A DNA stretch of 64,000 bases, from positions 186,001-250,000 of the forward strand of contig BCHU01000014.1 of NCBI GenBank assembly GCA_001599715.1, in the 5' to 3' direction. The notes beneath the pieces are model-generated. The model was not told the origin of the DNA. It worked only from the letters and a program-made list of their open reading frames with translations, and made no database searches. Source of the stretch: Phaeotremella fagi (lineage: Eukaryota > Basidiomycota > Tremellomycetes > Tremellales > Phaeotremellaceae). The translations under genes and the position numbers were made by a program. Position 1 is the first letter of the stretch. The number at the start of each line of letters is the position of its first letter. Of the stretch, positions 61,722 to 64,000 are shown piece after piece.

Positions 61722-64000
61722 ATGTCACCACCAACTCAAGATCCACCTCCATCCCCACATTCCACAATCTCCGATACTCAAGAATTAATCATTCCAACCC
61801 ATACCGTCAATCGTCATTCCAATCCACCCTCTGAATCTTCAGTTTCAGACGACGATTTATCAGATAGTCATCTCGGTGAATCATGGATTCCAGTTGATGA
61901 TCTATCTTCAGCGCCTGATTCTTCCATCCATGGCTCTATACTAGATAGTTTAAGTGAAGATGGTTGGACACATACCGATGAAGAAAGTACAGATGATGAA
62001 TTATCGACAACGGAGAATTCAATTCATCATCGCCAACCACCTAGACCACCCATCTTCTCACATTTAACCGATCACGTCGTCGCACAAGCTCAAAGTGTAA
62101 CGGATTCATATATAGATGGTGAAGTCACCGATTCAGGCTTTTATGGGTCAGAGGGAACCATCGGGACTCTTACTCAATCACGTATCGAACTTATTTTACC
62201 TGATCCAAACGGTTCCTTCACAGGTTCAACACCTGACGCTTCTTATTATGGTAAAAACTCGTTCTCTGAACAGAATTCTCAGTCTTTTCGGGGCGACGGA
62301 CCACAAGGACATGGACGAGGACAAGGGGCAGACGCTCTTACCGAAAGTGGAAGAGGAATCGTTGGATCCGCATCCACAGGTAGTAAACGAGGTGTTGACG
62401 CTGCTTGGTTAAGAGATATCAGTCTTCGTTCTGGTGTCGATGATCTATCTCAAATAGATGGAGTTCAATCTGAGAAAATCGTGGTTGAAAAGAAAGACCA
62501 AGAAGTTCAGACTGTCAATGCTATCGAAGAATTTGAGTCTTTCGGTCGGGTTGAAAGATTGAGAAAATTAAGAGATGCTGGGAATGGGAATAAGCTGGAG
62601 AAGATTAAGGAGATTGGTGGAAGTTGGTACGTGACCTATACATATTTCATGTCACTTTCGCTAACCGAATCCTTCGTAGGCCTATCAAAGTCGCTCTCGC
62701 GACTCTGATCTCACTTGCGTTAATCGGTACCATGGGTCCAAGCTTTTCCATCAAGTCACTCAAAGCCAATCAAAAAGTTGAATCTACCAAACAACCTCCT
62801 GCATCCCATCAAACTATCAAACCTGCATCGATATGGGACAAATTCTCGATATCACCAGTGGTAGTCACTACCTCCATCACCGAAAAGACATCACCCACCT
62901 TTGCCGATCTTCAAGTTATCAGACAAGCGATTTCGATTCTTTCGACCGATCATTCCCCACCCAACATACCTGAACCTTCGGTAACTCAATCTGTCTCCTT
63001 CAAACAGAAATCATCTCCACCTGATTCCGTCACCCACGGTCGAAAGAAGGGGAGAAGCGCTACTGAAGAACCACCTTGCGTTTCCGTCGTTTTGAGACAG
63101 AAAGGTACCGGTGTCTCTTTGGCTATCAAAGAGAATACCTTCGATAGGATCATTCGACATATCCCTAATGTCTCTTTACCGATTCGAGGTGGTAGCAACA
63201 AGAGTATGAAGGAGAGTAATGAGACTGTCACCGAGTCATGTGTTTGTGGTTTCAATCGACAAATCAAACAAGTCATTGAATATCATTTAGCTGGAGTCAA
63301 CGATGGTTTAAGATTGGTTCATGGGGTCATCAACTCGATCTCAACTTTCAATTATTCATCCATTTGGATCCCAGCTCTTCAAGCCATCCAACATGAATAC
63401 CATGATGTCATGAATCTATCGAAAGAGATTTACAGTTCTTCGTTGATGTTCACCAGAACTTCTTTGGATTCAGCTACGAAGGGATACATCGTCGCTCGCG
63501 ATCGGTTATCTCAAACTTGGGAAAATTGGTCCAAAACGAAACCCGGATCAACGTTTACTTCAAGTTCTAAACAAGTAGAGAAGTTGACTAATTATCTTGA
63601 TGATCAGATTGATAATCTAGGCGATAAAAGTTATCAATCCATTCATCAAGCTAAAAAAGGTTTAGATCGGTTGATCAATGATGTCAAAGGGGTTGTTAAC
63701 GATGACGATCATGTCGATGAAAAGATATTCAAAACCGAACCTAAAAGATCGTTATCTTTTTTACGATCTGCAACGAAAAACAAGCAATCTGAAAACGAAC
63801 CACTTGGTGCTAAACGGTGGAGGAAACATGAAAATAAAGGTAGATGGTCTAGAAAGAATCGTGGATGTTCGAGTTCATCTGATTTATTAGAGAAGAATCG
63901 GGATGCTAAGAAAGACGAGATCAGAGAGAAGAAATTGAAACTGAAATCGAAATCGAAAACCAAATGGTTGAGTGAGATTGTTCATCATGTAAGTTCGTGT
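61722..64000 (+). CDS. Large uncharacterised single-pass membrane protein (partial, runs off the window)
   Basis: The ATG at 61722 begins MSPPTQDPPPSPHSTISDTQ. About 300 residues of acidic, Ser-rich disordered sequence follow. A 54-58-nt intron starting at about 62625 has GTACGT and CGTAG ends, and just past it lies one hydrophobic segment (VALATLISLALIGTMGPSF). The long second part has amphipathic helical stretches (IKQVIEYHLAGVNDGLRLVH, LDDQIDNLGDKSYQSIHQAK) and a strongly basic end (REKKLKLKSKSKTKW). The frame is open to a GTAAGT donor at about 63989, so at least one more exon lies outside. The layout resembles a nuclear-envelope or endoplasmic reticulum protein, but that is a guess. I do not recognise the family. 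Confidence 0.75.

Overview
This is nuclear DNA of a basidiomycete fungus, most likely a tremellomycete yeast of the Cryptococcus/Kwoniella type. Genes sit densely on both strands and are cut by many short GT-AG introns, mostly about 45-75 nt, with CTAAC/CTGAC-like branch sites. Exons are often tiny. There is a GRAM-PH sterol glucosyltransferase (ATG26) and a set of small tremellomycete-style proteins. The placement is inferred from gene style, not from a database search.

Layout, left to right. (1) 1-14.4 kb: the 5' half of ATG26 (minus), a RecQ-family helicase (plus), an F-box-like gene with an acidic repeat tail (plus), and a second, BLM/Sgs1-type RecQ helicase with RQC and HRDC domains (minus). 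(2) 14.6-22.5 kb: a mitochondrial MidA/NDUFAF7-family methyltransferase, a membrane protein, argininosuccinate lyase and N-acetylglutamate synthase. The last two are the last and first enzymes of arginine synthesis and lie tail to tail. (3) 22.9-38.9 kb: NEDD8/RUB1, a large disordered nuclear-looking protein, PRMT5, a vacuolar-type zinc transporter and 5-oxoprolinase. (4) 39.4-52.2 kb: a small secreted protein, two convergent paralogous small proteins, a short-chain dehydrogenase, an Old-Yellow-Enzyme-like oxidoreductase, TAF1, an AIFM2/FSP1-like NAD(P)H oxidoreductase and a PhzF-family protein. (5) 52.37-54.45 kb: nine tandem tRNA-like RNA genes. (6) 54.8-64 kb: two unrecognised genes, the mitochondrial dynamin MGM1, an intron-containing tRNA-Thr(CGU), and the start of a large unrecognised membrane protein that runs off the window.

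The most unusual feature is the array at 52.37-54.45 kb. Nine same-strand units start 207-249 bp apart. Each has a tRNA acceptor stem, D arm, anticodon stem and T arm, pol III A and B boxes, and usually an oligo-T terminator. In each, the anticodon loop is enlarged to about 85-155 nt by an insert that folds into its own long arm. The insert sequences differ between copies but the base pairing is kept, including compensatory changes. No consistent anticodon with U33 can be read, so these may be tRNA genes with exceptional structured introns or a tRNA-derived non-coding RNA family.

A second theme is microexons of 12-30 nt inside highly conserved motifs: the RecQ DEAH/WGHDFR region of both helicases, NEDD8, 5-oxoprolinase, argininosuccinate lyase and the AIFM2-like enzyme. 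Gene predictors that ignore them would give broken models. Exon boundaries were deduced by hand from frame, splice consensus and family motifs. They are firm where coordinates are given and approximate elsewhere.
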